A stretch of 49,973 nt of DNA from Actinomycetes bacterium. GTDB taxonomy: Bacteria; Actinomycetota; Acidimicrobiia; Acidimicrobiales; JAKAOS01. Each line of letters begins with the position of its first letter. Within the stretch, counting starts at the first letter, position 1. Location of the stretch: positions 1 through 49,973 of the forward strand of contig JAJYPS010000004.1 in assembly GCA_021795215.1 (NCBI GenBank). The letters run 5' to 3'. The position numbers and the translations under genes were made by a program. The notes under the pieces were generated by a model, which saw nothing but the letters and a program-made list of their open reading frames with translations, was not told where the DNA came from and ran no database searches. Of this stretch, positions 16,777 through 24,968 are shown one piece after another.

Positions 16777-18327
16777 CTACGACCGCCGCCCGCCGGAGGA
16801 GCCGCAGACAAGCCAGGTGTCCTTGGAACCTCCGCCGCGAGAGGAGTTGACGATCATGCTGCCCTCGGGCGCCACCCTGGTCAGCGCAGCCGGCGCCACG
16901 GCGGCTACGTCCGAGACGAGCACGAAGGCCCGCAGGTCCACGTGACGCGCCTCGAGACCCCGCTCCGACATGTTCGGGTGGGTCGACAGCTGCACTATCT
17001 CCTGCGCTATCCACGAGGCGGGGTGTGCGAGGATCTGACCGCGCACGGCGTCCAGCTCCTCTTCCGACGCCATGGACCCCACCACGACTCCACTCCCTCC
17101 ATAGCCGTCCACAGGCTTGAGCACCAGTTCCCCCAGGCGAGCGAGGACGTGCCGGCGGTGGTCCTCCTGCCTGCAGAGATACGTCGGGACGGTCCCGAGT
17201 ATCGGCTTCTCGCCCAAGTAGTACTGGATCATGGCCGGCACGTAGCTGTAGACCGCCTTGTCGTCCGCCACGCCGTTGCCCAGCGCATTGGCGACCGCAA
17301 CGCGTCCTGCTCTCGCGGCCGCCACCAGCCTCGGGCCGAGCGGAAGGCCGTCCGCTCCCGCAGCACCCGACAGCTCCGACTCCGACATCCGTAGGTAGAT
17401 GACGTCCACCGGCAGCCGCGGTGCCCCTTGCCGGAGCTGGTAGACACAGTCCACCTCCACCAGCAGCTCCCGCGCCAAGACGATGTCCACGTCCATCTCC
17501 GACGCGAGCATGGAGTGCTCGAACCAGGCAGAGCCGCCTGGACCCTCGCTCAGCAACACGACTCGTGCCTCACCGGGAACCCGGGACGGAGCGGACGCGC
17601 CGAGCGCGGACCGGAGCATCGCCGCCGAGCGGGACGCGTCACAGAGCCCCCGTGGCCGAGGCAGCTCGGGCATCACCGCGTCGATCATCCTTCGGTTGTG
17701 GATCGCGTACGCCAGTCCCGACGGGACCCGCACGTTGTCCTCCAGCACCTGCCAGGTCCCACCGGCATCCCGCACCAGGTCCATCCCGCAGACCTGCGCC
17801 CGGTGGGGCTGCCCTCGAAAAGCGGATCCCACGAGGCTGTACCCCGGAACTTCCGCGACCCAGCGGGGCAGCGCGCCGTCTCGGATGGCAGCCTGCTCGC
17901 CGTACACGTCGCACAGCAGCGCGTCGAGCGCCCGAGCACGCTGCTCGAGGCCACGACTCAGAGTGGACCACTCCGCCTCCGCAACCACCCGGGGAATCGG
18001 GTCCACCGGAAAGGTACGAGGAGCCGTGTCTCCGGTGACACGGAACTCGACTCCATGTGACCGCTGATAGCTCTCCGCCGCCAGGCGGCGCCGCGCCAGC
18101 GTCCCCGGCTCGAGGCTGTCCAGCGCCTGTACGACCTCCAGGTACGGAGCGGTCACCGTCCCGTCCTGCACCACCTCGTCACTCGAAGATCGATAGGCGT
18201 CGAAAAGCGACGGCGGGGGGCTTCCCAAGCCACTTCCGTGAGGCACCGTGCCGCCATGGCTCCCAGGACCGGTCAGGACGCCACTGCTCGCCACGGCTGA
18301 ACTCGGTGAAACGTTCTCGCTGTTCAA
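16777..18327 (-). CDS. Circularly permuted type 2 ATP-grasp ligase
   Basis: 516 residues. The markers of the DUF404/DUF407 circularly permuted ATP-grasp group are clear: FPVDPIPRVVAEAEWSTL, LEDNVRVPSGLAYAIHNR, VANALGNGVADDKAVYSY, LVLKPVDGYGGSGVVVG, and a C-terminal MIVNSSRGGGSKDTW. Such enzymes are predicted carboxylate-amine ligases that make peptides or amides. The first 45 residues are Ser/Gly-rich and poorly conserved-looking, so the start is uncertain: TTG 18327 gives the longest form, and GTG 18246 is an alternative just before LFDAYR. It is the first gene of the operon with the asnO-like and S9 genes. The alpha-E partner often seen with this group is absent. Confidence 0.85.
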   Translation of the reverse strand: MNSENVSPSSAVASSGVLTGPGSHGGTVPHGSGLGSPPPSLFDAYRSSSDEVVQDGTVTAPYLEVVQALDSLEPGTLARRRLAAESYQRSHGVEFRVTGDTAPRTFPVDPIPRVVAEAEWSTLSRGLEQRARALDALLCDVYGEQAAIRDGALPRWVAEVPGYSLVGSAFRGQPHRAQVCGMDLVRDAGGTWQVLEDNVRVPSGLAYAIHNRRMIDAVMPELPRPRGLCDASRSAAMLRSALGASAPSRVPGEARVVLLSEGPGGSAWFEHSMLASEMDVDIVLARELLVEVDCVYQLRQGAPRLPVDVIYLRMSESELSGAAGADGLPLGPRLVAAARAGRVAVANALGNGVADDKAVYSYVPAMIQYYLGEKPILGTVPTYLCRQEDHRRHVLARLGELVLKPVDGYGGSGVVVGSMASEEELDAVRGQILAHPASWIAQEIVQLSTHPNMSERGLEARHVDLRAFVLVSDVAAVAPAALTRVAPEGSMIVNSSRGGGSKDTWLVCGSSGGRRS

Positions 18328-18604
18328 CTAAGCCCCGTAGTCCTCCCGTGGTGCCGTCGCATCGGAGCACGCTACCCAGGGAGTGTTCCGGCAACGTTTC
18401 GCGGATGTCAACATCGGGCTGCCCGGCGAGGCGACCGCGACAGCGCCCATCGAACAGCGGCGGCGTCGTCAGCCCGTGCCGAGCGTCCCGGAGCAGAACC
18501 GGTCGACGACGCTCCTGCAGCAGGACCGAGGGGCGGTGCCGCTACCTCCGGCACTTCCACTACATTCCCGGTGCCGACTCTGGCGAGCCTTCACAGGACA
18601 CCTC

Positions 18605-20743
18605 ATGCGCCACTTGACTCGCTTCTCGCTCAACCATCGATGGGTCGTCGTCGCGCTATGGGCCGTCCTGCTGGCGCTCGGTGGCGCGAGCGCTCCGGGG
18701 CTGTCGAAAACCCTGAGCACCACGTTCTCGCTCCCGAACCAGCCGGCCTACCGAGCCAACACGGTGCTGGCCCGGGCCTACGGCGGAGGGGGTGCGGCGC
18801 CTCCTCTGGTGCTGACCGTGGCTCTTCCCCGCGGCATGACGGTGTACGGTACCAAGGTCCGAGGGGACCTGGCCCGTGGGTTCGCCGCCGTCGAGCACGG
18901 CCGCCGCGGCGGCAGGCTGCGCAGACCGATCCCCGTCCACGTCGTGGACTGGCTCGACACCCACGATGCCCGTTTCGTGTCCTCGCATGGCACTTTCACG
19001 TTCGCTCTCGTCGACATCCCGCCGCTGGGATTCGGGATACCCGATCCGTCTGCCGCCGTGCAGGCCGCCTTCACCAAGGTGGCGCGGCTGCCTGCCGGAA
19101 CAGTGGTCGGCACGACTGGCATCCAGCAGCTGACGCTCAACGGCTCCAAGTCGAGCGGGACCGGAGTGCTGGCCGAGACGCTCCTGGGAGGCGTCGGTGC
19201 CCTGTTCGTGCTGGCTTTCGTCTTCGGCTCGTTCGTAGCTGTCGTGCCGATGGTCATGGCGGCAGTGTCGATCCTTACCACCTTCGCGGCGATCACGGCG
19301 CTGACTCACATCACCAGCGTCTCGTTCATCGTCCAGTTCCTCGTGGCACTGATCGGGCTCGGGGTGGCGATCGACTACTCCCTGCTCGTCATCACGAGGT
19401 GGCGGGAGGAGCGCAACGCCGGCAGATCGAACACCGACGCGGTGGATGTCGCCATGCGCACGGCAGGTACGGCTGTGGCGTTCTCCGGCATCACGGTCGC
19501 CGTAGGTCTGTTCGCACTCGTGTTCCTCCCGGTGCCGTTCCTCCGTTCGGTCGGCTACGGAGGGGTGCTGATCCCTTTCGTCAGCGTGGCCGTGGCCCTG
19601 ACTCTGCTTCCCGTGCTTCTGGCGTCCATCGGGCCGTTCATCGACCGCCCACGCCTCCGGACGAGCGTGACGGCCAGCCGCCCGTGGCTCGCATGGGGCC
19701 GGTTGGTCATCCGCCACCGGGTCCTGGCGGCACTGGCAGCCGTGGCCGTCCTGGCTGCGCTGGTGGTGCCCGCTGCGACGATCCAGGTAGGAGATCCCGG
19801 CACGTCCTCCCTGGCCAAGTCGGGCACCGCATACGCCGGACTTCGCCAGCTCCAACTGCACCACGTCCCTCTGGGGGTTCTGGACCCTATACAGGTTCTG
19901 GTCCCCGCCAGCGCGCCGCGGACGGCAGTACGGACGGTAGTAGAGGCGACGTCCCGGCTTCCGGGCGTCTACACGGCCATCGCTGCAGGTGCCGTCCCGA
20001 GGGCCGGCGAGGTGGACGTGCTCCCGTACGACGAGACCAACGCGGGCTCCGGCGCGGCCCTCGTAGGCCAGGTGCGGCGTGCGCTGCAACCGGTTCCAGG
20101 TGCCGTGGTCGCCGGTTTCGGCGCCGAGTCCCAGGCGTTCAACACCGCCGTCTACGGAACCTTCCCGTACATGCTGGCGGCAATCCTGTCCCTCACCTTC
20201 GTCCTCCTGGCGTGGGCGTTCCGCTCTGCGGTGCTCGCCCTGAAAGCGGTGCTGCTCAACTTGGTGTCCGTCACGGCGACTTACGGAGTGATGGTCCTCG
20301 TGTGGCAGGACGGGTTCGGGTCGAAGATCTTGTGGGGCATACCGGCGACCGGAGCGATCACCAACTTCATTCCGCTGATGGTGTTCGCCTTCCTCTTCGG
20401 GCTCTCGATGGACTACGAGGTGTTCATCCTGGCCCGCATACGAGAGGAGTACGACCGGACCCACTCGACCGACGAGGCAGTGGTGGAAGGCATCGGGCGT
20501 ACCGGGCGCCTCGTCACCAGTGCCGCCCTGATCCTCTTCCTCTCCTTCCTGTCCCTGTCGCAGGCCCCCAACGTGGACATCAAGGTGTTCGCCACCGGGC
20601 TCGGCGCGGGCATCCTCCTCGACGCGACCGTCGTGCGAGCCCTTCTCGTTCCGGCACTGGTCAGCCTGCTCGGAAAGTCCAACTGGTGGTGGTTCCACTC
20701 CCGGTCGAGCGTGACCTCCGTGGGACAGGGCAGGGCTGGGTAG
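18605..20743 (+). CDS. MMPL/RND-family transporter
   Basis: 712 residues with the two-fold MMPL layout. A first helix (WVVVALWAVLLALGGA) is followed by an exterior domain, five helices (about 200-370) containing GVAIDYSLLVITRWREE, a second exterior domain, then five helices with FLFGLSMDYEVFILARIREE. The paired GxxxDY/MDYE segments carry the proton-relay acids. ATG 18605 has AGGA 6 nt upstream; the longer ORF from 18383 is low-complexity. MMPL proteins move lipids, siderophores or drugs out of the cell. It is divergent from the ATP-grasp operon, 277 bp away, so it could export that product (inference). Confidence 0.88.
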   Translation: MRHLTRFSLNHRWVVVALWAVLLALGGASAPGLSKTLSTTFSLPNQPAYRANTVLARAYGGGGAAPPLVLTVALPRGMTVYGTKVRGDLARGFAAVEHGRRGGRLRRPIPVHVVDWLDTHDARFVSSHGTFTFALVDIPPLGFGIPDPSAAVQAAFTKVARLPAGTVVGTTGIQQLTLNGSKSSGTGVLAETLLGGVGALFVLAFVFGSFVAVVPMVMAAVSILTTFAAITALTHITSVSFIVQFLVALIGLGVAIDYSLLVITRWREERNAGRSNTDAVDVAMRTAGTAVAFSGITVAVGLFALVFLPVPFLRSVGYGGVLIPFVSVAVALTLLPVLLASIGPFIDRPRLRTSVTASRPWLAWGRLVIRHRVLAALAAVAVLAALVVPAATIQVGDPGTSSLAKSGTAYAGLRQLQLHHVPLGVLDPIQVLVPASAPRTAVRTVVEATSRLPGVYTAIAAGAVPRAGEVDVLPYDETNAGSGAALVGQVRRALQPVPGAVVAGFGAESQAFNTAVYGTFPYMLAAILSLTFVLLAWAFRSAVLALKAVLLNLVSVTATYGVMVLVWQDGFGSKILWGIPATGAITNFIPLMVFAFLFGLSMDYEVFILARIREEYDRTHSTDEAVVEGIGRTGRLVTSAALILFLSFLSLSQAPNVDIKVFATGLGAGILLDATVVRALLVPALVSLLGKSNWWWFHSRSSVTSVGQGRAG

Positions 20744-20791
20744 TCCGGGCTGGGCAGTCCCGGGTTGGGTAGGACCGGGTTGGGTAGGACC
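20733..20791. repeat. Tandem 15-bp repeat, about four units
   Basis: Units read GGGCTGGGTAGTCC, GGGCTGGGCAGTCCC, GGGTTGGGTAGGACC and GGGTTGGGTAGGACC. The last two are identical. The first unit covers the final codons and TAG stop of the MMPL gene. It may form G-rich structure after the gene. Confidence 0.8.
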
Positions 20792-21203
20792 GAACGCAGG
20801 ACGGACACGCCCGTCGCTCGGACCGGCTCGTCCCGTGTGGTGTCGTTAGCCTCCGGTCGCCCGGCAGCGTCGTGGAGGCGACTGCCCATGTGCGGGGCGG
20901 AAGAGTCAGCATGTCGGTGGGACACCTGGTGCCGAACACAGCCACAAGGACCATATACGTGCTGTGGGAGGTTGCTCCGCGAAACGCTCCCCGAGCGGTC
21001 GCCTCCTTCAGCGTGGGTCGCTCGCACCGTCGCAAGCTTCACGCTGCCGCGTTGCCTGTGCCCTACAGCGGTTCGGCGAAACTGACCCTTGCCCTCGGCC
21101 TCGAACGGGGACCCAGGCCACCTTCCTCGCCAACCTTGGAGGTGGCCGCAGGGACCACTTGAGTGCTCTGGCCGCTCCTGACCGTGGACACCGGTTTGCG
21201 TCC
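20792..21203. other. Intergenic stretch with no supported gene
   Basis: About 410 bp between the repeat and the SDR gene. Short ORFs exist on both strands, but none has a family-like sequence, a good SD or coupling. I see no RNA gene here. Confidence 0.5.
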
Positions 21204-21218
21204 TACGATGACGTCGTA
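21204..21218 (+). promoter_or_regulatory. Candidate -10 box within an imperfect palindrome at the SDR start
   Basis: TACGATGACGTCGTA has TACGA/TCGTA arms and ends on the first base of ATG 21218. TACGAT is a plausible -10 with 8 nt to the start codon, so a leaderless mRNA is likely. The palindrome could also bind a repressor. Confidence 0.4.
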
Positions 21219-21952
21219 TGACCGAGAACCTGGTCTGGATCACCGGTGCCTCGGCGGGTATCGGGAAGGCGATGGCCGTTTCGGTGCCCTGGCCTGGCTC
21301 CCGGGTGGTCGGGATCTGTCGTTCGGCGGTGCCTGCGGGAGTCGAGCATCTCTCCCTGGACCTGTCCAGACCATCCGAGTGGCCGAAGCTGGCCGAGGCG
21401 ATCCTCCACGATGCGCAGAAGTTCGCCGGCCTCCGGCTGGTGCTGGTGCACGCAGCCGCCACCGTCGGACCGCTCGCCTTCGCCGAGCAAGCGAACCAGC
21501 GTGAGTACGCGGACTCGGTCGTGCTGAACGCAGCCGCACCGATGGCTATCGGGGCAGCCTTTCTCCATGCCACCTCGGGCTGCGACTGCGAGCGGATCCT
21601 GCTGCAGCTCTCGTCCGGCGCCAGCCGCTCGATATATCCCGGCTGGTCCTCCTACGGGCCGTCCAAGGCGGCGGTCGACCACTGGGTGAGAACGGTCGGC
21701 GAGGAGCAGTCACGGCGTGGTGGCGCTCGCGTGCTGGGAGTCGCACCGGGCACCGTGTCCACCAGCATGCAGGCGTCGCTGCGATCGAGCTCGGAGGAGT
21801 CCTTCCCGAACCGGTCCAAGTTCGTCGACCTGCACGAGAAGGGCATCCTGACCTCGCCGGAGACGGCTGCTGCGGACCTCTGGGGAGTGATCCGGAGCGA
21901 CCTGCCCAGCGGTTCGGTGGTCGATCTCCGGGAGCTCGCCTCCGGAGGCTGA
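21218..21952 (+). CDS. Short-chain dehydrogenase/reductase
   Basis: 244 residues of the classical SDR type. The cofactor loop is TGASAGIGKA (about 8-17), the active-site serine lies in LQLSSGAS, and the catalytic pair in YGPSK. It uses NAD(P)H; the D in DLSRP after the second strand is consistent with either cofactor. The active-site region resembles YueD/sepiapterin reductase-like SDRs, but the substrate is unknown. No SD precedes ATG 21218. The MATE gene follows 6 bp after the stop and has its SD inside this gene's 3' end, so the two form an operon. Confidence 0.88.
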   Translation: MTENLVWITGASAGIGKAMAVSVPWPGSRVVGICRSAVPAGVEHLSLDLSRPSEWPKLAEAILHDAQKFAGLRLVLVHAAATVGPLAFAEQANQREYADSVVLNAAAPMAIGAAFLHATSGCDCERILLQLSSGASRSIYPGWSSYGPSKAAVDHWVRTVGEEQSRRGGARVLGVAPGTVSTSMQASLRSSSEESFPNRSKFVDLHEKGILTSPETAAADLWGVIRSDLPSGSVVDLRELASGG

Positions 21953-21958
21953 CCACCT

Positions 21959-23275
21959 TTGGGCCGTCGACAGCGGCAGAGCAGCCTGGACAGGCGGCTG
22001 GCTTCGCTGGCTCTACCGGCGCTCGGAGCGCTGGCGGTCGAGCCGCTCTACAATCTGACCGACACCGCCGTCGTCGGGCATCTCGGTGTCGCGGAACTCG
22101 GCGGACTGGCAGTCGCTAGTGCGATCCTCAACCTGATCCAGTTCGGAGCGGGATTCCTCTCCACCGCTACGGCCTCCAGAGTCGCCTACCTGCGGGGCCA
22201 GGGTGAGCCGGAACGAGCGGCGGCGGCGGCCGGCGCCGCTTACCTCACGGCCATGCTCGGAGGCGTCATGGTCGCCGCAATGGTGGTGCTGGCGGCACGA
22301 CCGCTCGCACTCTTGGCGGGGGCCAGAGGGCCGGTCGTGCCGCCGACGGTCACCTATCTCAGGCTGGCCGGTACGGGCGAGCCATTCCTCTTGCTCTTCC
22401 TCGCAGGGGTCGGCCACCTCCGCGGCAGAGCCGACACAATGACGCCCTTCGTCGTCACCGTCGTCGGCACCTCGACGAACCTGGCGCTCGAGCTGGTGCT
22501 CGTGTACGGCCTCGGCTGGGGGATTGCCGGTTCTGCCGTGGGCACCGTGGCTGCTCAGGTGCTCGCAGCCGCAGTCCTGCTCGGCCTGCTCCGAAGGAGG
22601 GGCTCACTGCCGGGCCTCGGCCTCCGTCCCGCCGGCGAGCTCCGCATACTCTGGCGGTCCGCACGGGTGTTGCTGGTGCGGACCGCCGCGCTGGTCGCGG
22701 TGCTGAGCGGCAGCACGCTGGTTGCGGCTCGCATGGGGACCGTCGTGCTGGGCGCCCACCAGATAGCGCTGCAAGTATGGTTCCTGCTCGCTCTCTCACT
22801 CGATGCTCTGGCCGTTCCTGCACAGGTGCTGGTGGGGGAAGCGATCGGTGCGGAGGACTTCGACGCGGCCGAAACCACCGCTCGGAGAGTAGTGACCAGG
22901 GGAGTCCAGGCTTCCGCCTTTCTTGCCGCCCTGACGGCGGCTACTGCTCCGTGGGTCCCGCGGCTGTTCACTTCCTCGCTCTCGATCGCTCGCCCGGCCA
23001 CCACTGCGATCTTTCTGGTCGCAGCGTCACTTCCTCTCACGGCGATCGCCTTCGAGCTCGACGGCGTCCTGTTCGGAGCCTCCGACTACAGATATCTCCG
23101 CAAGGCGATGTGGCTCGCCGCAGTTGTGTTCACTCCGTTCGCCACGCTCGCCCTGACTGTTCCCGGAGCCGGCATCGCCACCCTTTGGGCAGGCATAGCT
23201 TCGTGGCTCGGAGCAAGGGCGGCCCTGTTGACGTTGCGATGGAGGAGCGGGCGGTGGAAGTTGGCCGGTTCCTGA
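21959..23275 (+). CDS. MATE-family efflux transporter (DinF-like)
   Basis: 438 residues with about 12 membrane helices in two related halves. Early motifs are ALGALAVEPLYNLTDTAVVG and HLGVAELGGLAVAS. The second half repeats the pattern at MGTVVLGAHQIALQVWFLL and ALAVPAQVLVGEAIGAED. This is the DinF branch of MATE proton- or sodium-coupled exporters of drugs and organic cations. TTG 21959 is preferred because GGAGG lies 10 nt upstream, within the end of the SDR gene. The MFS gene converges from the right with a 4-bp gap. Confidence 0.87.
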   Translation: MGRRQRQSSLDRRLASLALPALGALAVEPLYNLTDTAVVGHLGVAELGGLAVASAILNLIQFGAGFLSTATASRVAYLRGQGEPERAAAAAGAAYLTAMLGGVMVAAMVVLAARPLALLAGARGPVVPPTVTYLRLAGTGEPFLLLFLAGVGHLRGRADTMTPFVVTVVGTSTNLALELVLVYGLGWGIAGSAVGTVAAQVLAAAVLLGLLRRRGSLPGLGLRPAGELRILWRSARVLLVRTAALVAVLSGSTLVAARMGTVVLGAHQIALQVWFLLALSLDALAVPAQVLVGEAIGAEDFDAAETTARRVVTRGVQASAFLAALTAATAPWVPRLFTSSLSIARPATTAIFLVAASLPLTAIAFELDGVLFGASDYRYLRKAMWLAAVVFTPFATLALTVPGAGIATLWAGIASWLGARAALLTLRWRSGRWKLAGS

Positions 23276-23279
23276 CCAC

Positions 23280-24791
23280 TCACGCGGCGCGGGGAGAAGG
23301 TCCCATCTTGCCGCCGACCGCATGGAGGGCCGCCAAAGGCGCTGCCACGTCTTCGAGCGACCTCCTCTCCGCCGCGACGCCCAGGACCGCTTCCACGACT
23401 CCCCCCGCAATCATCAGGGCCGCCCCCGCCAGGTACCCGACGAACACGGCCGACCGGCTGCCCGAGCCGATCAGCGCACCGAAGAACGCCGGTGCGGCAA
23501 CACCACCGACCAACTGCCCGATGGCGAAGAAGTACGAGATCGCCTGCGACCGAAGCTCCACCGGGAAGATCTCGCTCGACGTCAGGTACGCCGAACTTGC
23601 AGCCGCCGACGCGATGAAGAAGATCACCGACCACAGTGCTGTCTGAGTCAGCGCCGTGAGAACTCCCATCTTGAAGAGGTATCCTGTCATCGCCAGCAAG
23701 ATGCCGGACGACACGTAAGTCAGGGTGATCATCTGTTTCCTTCCGACCGAATCGAAGAAACGACCCAGTACGAACGGACCGGCGAGGTTTCCCGCTGCAA
23801 AGAAGAAGAAGTAGTACCCCGTCGAGGAGGCTGGAATATGGTAGTACTTGTGTAGCAGCAGACTGTAAGTAAAGAAGATTGCGTTGTAGAGGAAGGACTG
23901 CGTTACGAACAGCGTGAGCGCGAGTAGCGAGCGACCAGGGTACTTCCTGATCATGATCCTCGTTATCTCTCTGTAAGTCACCTTCTCACGAGGCTTGATC
24001 GTCAGCCCCCGGTCCGGCGAGACTGTTTCGAGCGAATGCCCCTCCGCCCTTGCCCGCTCCTCGAGCCCCGCCGTGACACGCTCCGCCTCTTCGAAGTGGC
24101 CGTGTGTCAGCAGCCACCTCGGGCTCTCCGGCAGCCTCCTGCGCATTCCGATGATGGCCAGGACCACCACGGGGCCGAGCAGGAACGCTATGCGCCACCC
24201 GACATTGGCCGGCAGCATGGAGGAGAGAAGCGGGATCGTTATCCCAGCACCAATGGCGGCCCCCAGCCAGTAGGTCCCGTTGACGCACAGGTCCGTCACA
24301 CCCCTGTGCTTCGCGGGCACAAGCTCGTCTATGGCGGAGTTGATCGCGGCATACTCGCCCCCGATCCCCATGCCGGCCAGGACCCTGAACCCGATCAGCA
24401 GAGGCCAGGTCCACGCTACGGCAGTCAGCGCGTTGGCGACCATGTACAGGCCCACCGTCACCAAGAACAGTTTTCGACGTCCCAACAGATCCGCGAGCTT
24501 GCCGAAAAAAAGCGCTCCGACAACTTCGCCAGCCAGATACCAGCTGGCCGAAGCGGCAGCAGTAGCGGTGCTCACATGGAAGACCGCCGGGCTCGTCCAC
24601 CGGGAGGCCACGTTCCCTGCCACCGAGATCTCGATGCCGTCCAGCACCCAAGTAATGCCGAGAGCGACGATCATCATGCTGTGGAAACGGGTCCACGGCA
24701 ACCTGTCCAGCCTGGCCGGGATCAGGCTCCTCGTTCCGTCCGATGCGCCTTCTACGCCCGAGGCGTCCACAGCGCCGCCTATTGTATTCAT
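23280..24791 (-). CDS. MFS transporter (sugar/metabolite:H+ symporter type)
   Basis: 503 residues, 12 predicted helices with the central loop after helix 6. Signatures are GKLADLLGRRK (MFS loop 2-3), RVLAGMGIGGEYAA, the PESPRWLL motif after helix 6, and GRFFDSVGRKQM in the second half. The last is the repeat of the DxxGRR motif. The sugar porter/metabolite symporter branch is likely, so uptake of a small organic acid or sugar is possible. It starts at ATG 24791. Upstream lies a pair of 19-bp direct repeats, perhaps a regulator site. The divergent neighbour is a carboxylesterase, whose product could be the cargo (inference). Confidence 0.87.
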   Translation of the reverse strand: MNTIGGAVDASGVEGASDGTRSLIPARLDRLPWTRFHSMMIVALGITWVLDGIEISVAGNVASRWTSPAVFHVSTATAAASASWYLAGEVVGALFFGKLADLLGRRKLFLVTVGLYMVANALTAVAWTWPLLIGFRVLAGMGIGGEYAAINSAIDELVPAKHRGVTDLCVNGTYWLGAAIGAGITIPLLSSMLPANVGWRIAFLLGPVVVLAIIGMRRRLPESPRWLLTHGHFEEAERVTAGLEERARAEGHSLETVSPDRGLTIKPREKVTYREITRIMIRKYPGRSLLALTLFVTQSFLYNAIFFTYSLLLHKYYHIPASSTGYYFFFFAAGNLAGPFVLGRFFDSVGRKQMITLTYVSSGILLAMTGYLFKMGVLTALTQTALWSVIFFIASAAASSAYLTSSEIFPVELRSQAISYFFAIGQLVGGVAAPAFFGALIGSGSRSAVFVGYLAGAALMIAGGVVEAVLGVAAERRSLEDVAAPLAALHAVGGKMGPSPRAA

Positions 24792-24846
24792 CGCCCCCCC
24801 GCTTCGGTGCCAGCTACACGCCTACCACGGGCCGGTCTTACCCCCT

Positions 24847-24894
24847 CCTCCGAACTTGATACCTGATACCTGGTTCCTCCGGACTTGATACCTG
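24847..24894. repeat. Direct repeat in the MFS/esterase divergent promoter region
   Basis: CCTCCGAACTTGATACCTG (24847-24865) and CCTCCGGACTTGATACCTG (24876-24894) differ at one base and lie 29 bp apart. An extra half unit GATACCTG overlaps the end of the first copy (24865-24872). The placement between divergent genes suggests regulator binding, but a small sequence duplication is also possible. Confidence 0.6.
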
Positions 24895-24956
24895 GCTCGT
24901 GCGAGCATTCCACCACACCGCTCCGAGGGCGCACCAACGCAACGAATCCACCGAGG

Positions 24957-24962
24957 TAGGGT
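24957..24962 (+). promoter_or_regulatory. Candidate -10 box (TAGGGT) of the carboxylesterase gene
   Basis: TAGGGT ends 6 nt before GTG 24969 with no SD between. This is consistent with leaderless transcription. Confidence 0.35.
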
Positions 24963-24968
24963 CGAACG

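Noticed and set aside
18656..20698. 680-residue minus-strand ORF opposite the MMPL gene
   Set aside because: Charged low-complexity shadow of a clear transporter gene, with no SD or family pattern.
20872..21162. 96-residue ORF before the SDR gene
   Set aside because: No SD, no recognisable pattern and overlapping ORFs of similar length in other frames; typical of GC-rich noise.
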